Positions 63,048-64,000 of a stretch of DNA of 64,000 nt are shown here, piece by piece. Each line of letters starts with the position of its first letter. The first letter of the stretch is position 1. The notes below the pieces were generated by a model, which was not told the DNA's origin, did not search any database, and saw only the letters and a list, made by a program, of their open reading frames with translations. Origin of the DNA: Leucobacter sp. G161 (lineage in GTDB: Bacteria; Actinomycetota; Actinomycetes; Actinomycetales; Microbacteriaceae); assembly GCF_001482305.1 (NCBI RefSeq), contig NZ_LOHP01000043.1:1-64000 (forward strand), in the 5' to 3' direction. The position numbers and the translations under genes are program-made.

Positions 63048-64000
63048 ATGGCCCTCCCCGGTGCACGCCCCGTCCGCTCCCCTCGCGGCACGGAGATCTC
63101 AACGAAGAGCTGGCAGACCGAAGCCCCGCTACGCATGCTCATGAACAATCTCGACCCCGAGGTTGCAGAGCGACCGGACGACCTCGTCGTCTACGGCGGC
63201 ACCGGCCGCGCCGCCCGCTCGTGGGATGCCTTTGACGCAATCATTGACACGCTCCGCGATCTCGAGGACGACGAGACGCTCCTCGTGCAGTCGGGCAAGC
63301 CCGTCGGCGTCTTCCGCACCAACACATGGGCACCGCGCGTGCTCCTCGCAAACTCGAACCTCGTCGGCGACTGGGCAACGTGGCCCGAGTTTCGTAAGCT
63401 CGAGGCCGAGGGCCTCATGATGTACGGCCAGATGACCGCGGGCTCGTGGATCTACATCGGCACGCAGGGCATTCTGCAGGGCACCTACGAGACCTTCGCC
63501 GCCGCGGGCAGGAAGCTCATCAGCCAGGGCCGCGCTGCAGCTGTCGAGGGCAAGGGATCCCTCGCTGGCACCATCACACTCACCGGCGGCTGCGGCGGCA
63601 TGGGCGGTGCCCAGCCGCTCGCCGTCACCCTCAACGACGGCGCCTGCCTCGTCGTCGACGTCGACAAGACCCGGCTCGACCGCCGCGTCGGCAAGCGCTA
63701 CCTCGACGAGGTCGCCACGAACCTCGACGACGCGCTCGCGACGCTGCAGCGCGCGAAGGACGAGCAGCGCGGCTGGTCCGTCGGCCTCGTCGGCAACGCC
63801 GCCGAGGTGTTCCCCGAGATCCTCCGCCGGCATCGCGCCGGCGAGATCACGGTGGATCTCGTGACCGACCAGACGAGCGCGCACGACCCCCTCTCGTACC
63901 TCCCGATCGGCTACGAGGCGAGCGAGCTGCTCGCGCGTGCCGAGGCGGACCCCGAGGGCTTCACCCGTGACGCGCAGGCGTCGATGGCGCAGCACGTGCG
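63048..64000 (+). CDS. hutU: Urocanate hydratase, N-terminal part
   Basis: The first 317 codons of urocanase, which converts urocanate to 4-imidazolone-5-propionate in histidine breakdown with tightly bound NAD. Seen: [32 protein letters not shown] near the start, [46 protein letters not shown], the NAD-binding [11 protein letters not shown], then [12 protein letters not shown]. The full protein is about 555 residues; the rest lies beyond the window. The ATG at 63048 has AAAGG 7 bases upstream. Other hut genes would be expected to the right. Confidence 0.95.
   Translation, partial: MALPGARPVRSPRGTEISTKSWQTEAPLRMLMNNLDPEVAERPDDLVVYGGTGRAARSWDAFDAIIDTLRDLEDDETLLVQSGKPVGVFRTNTWAPRVLLANSNLVGDWATWPEFRKLEAEGLMMYGQMTAGSWIYIGTQGILQGTYETFAAAGRKLISQGRAAAVEGKGSLAGTITLTGGCGGMGGAQPLAVTLNDGACLVVDVDKTRLDRRVGKRYLDEVATNLDDALATLQRAKDEQRGWSVGLVGNAAEVFPEILRRHRAGEITVDLVTDQTSAHDPLSYLPIGYEASELLARAEADPEGFTRDAQASMAQHV

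Overview
The window is a high-GC actinobacterial chromosome segment. G/C-rich third positions, actinobacterial gene families, AGGAG-type ribosome sites, a multi-copy-type HNH/DUF222 gene at the left edge and an AbiEi-like/DUF559-like gene all point to Microbacteriaceae, possibly a Leucobacter relative. The genus is an inference from gene content. No rRNA, tRNA, CRISPR array, IS element or prophage was found.

Layout. 1-294 is the 3' end of an HNH endonuclease gene, followed by about 760 bp without a gene. 1057-5306 (minus) holds argG, mdh, a serine hydrolase and an aldo/keto reductase. 5355-9392 is the helicase hrpA. 9403-12219 has two lipoproteins and an MFS carrier. 12349-13707 is a succinate-semialdehyde dehydrogenase.

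13837-30855 is a coherent D-amino-acid and D-peptide salvage region. A long minus-strand run encodes a dipeptide ABC importer, an S12 serine hydrolase, an N-acyl-D-amino-acid deacylase-like amidohydrolase, an M20 deacylase, a GNAT acyltransferase, an N-succinylamino-acid racemase (NSAR) and a PucR regulator. An M55 D-aminopeptidase (dppA) is divergent from it. A signal-less class A beta-lactamase-like protein and an amino-acid dehydrogenase with an Lrp regulator follow. Together they could import D-residue peptides, hydrolyse them, invert D- to L-amino acids by the succinyltransferase/NSAR/desuccinylase route, and deaminate the products.

30886-33626 is a 3-hydroxybenzoate 4-monooxygenase-like flavoprotein with a divergent IclR regulator. 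A TPP enzyme follows, then a putative AbiEi-like/nuclease gene bracketed by two copies of a dispersed palindrome.

37154-44910 is an amine-oxidation island: two near-duplicate MHS-family transporters flank an AraC/FeaR-like regulator, a copper amine oxidase with an unusual ten-cysteine tail, and an aldehyde dehydrogenase. 45098-49592 carries malate synthase G, an IclR regulator and a GlcD-type oxidase. 49707-53465 has an RGG-tailed DEAD-box helicase and a DmpA-type aminopeptidase.

53637-60450 is a homoprotocatechuate meta-cleavage operon (hpaH, hpaI, an FAH-RraA fusion, a GntR regulator, hpaE, hpaD) with two matching GntR-type operators. The amine oxidase and dehydrogenase would turn tyramine or dopamine into (di)hydroxyphenylacetate, and the hpa operon would degrade the catechol to pyruvate and succinate semialdehyde, which the dehydrogenase at 12.3 kb could oxidise. 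The right edge has a membrane protein, an APC permease and a truncated hutU.
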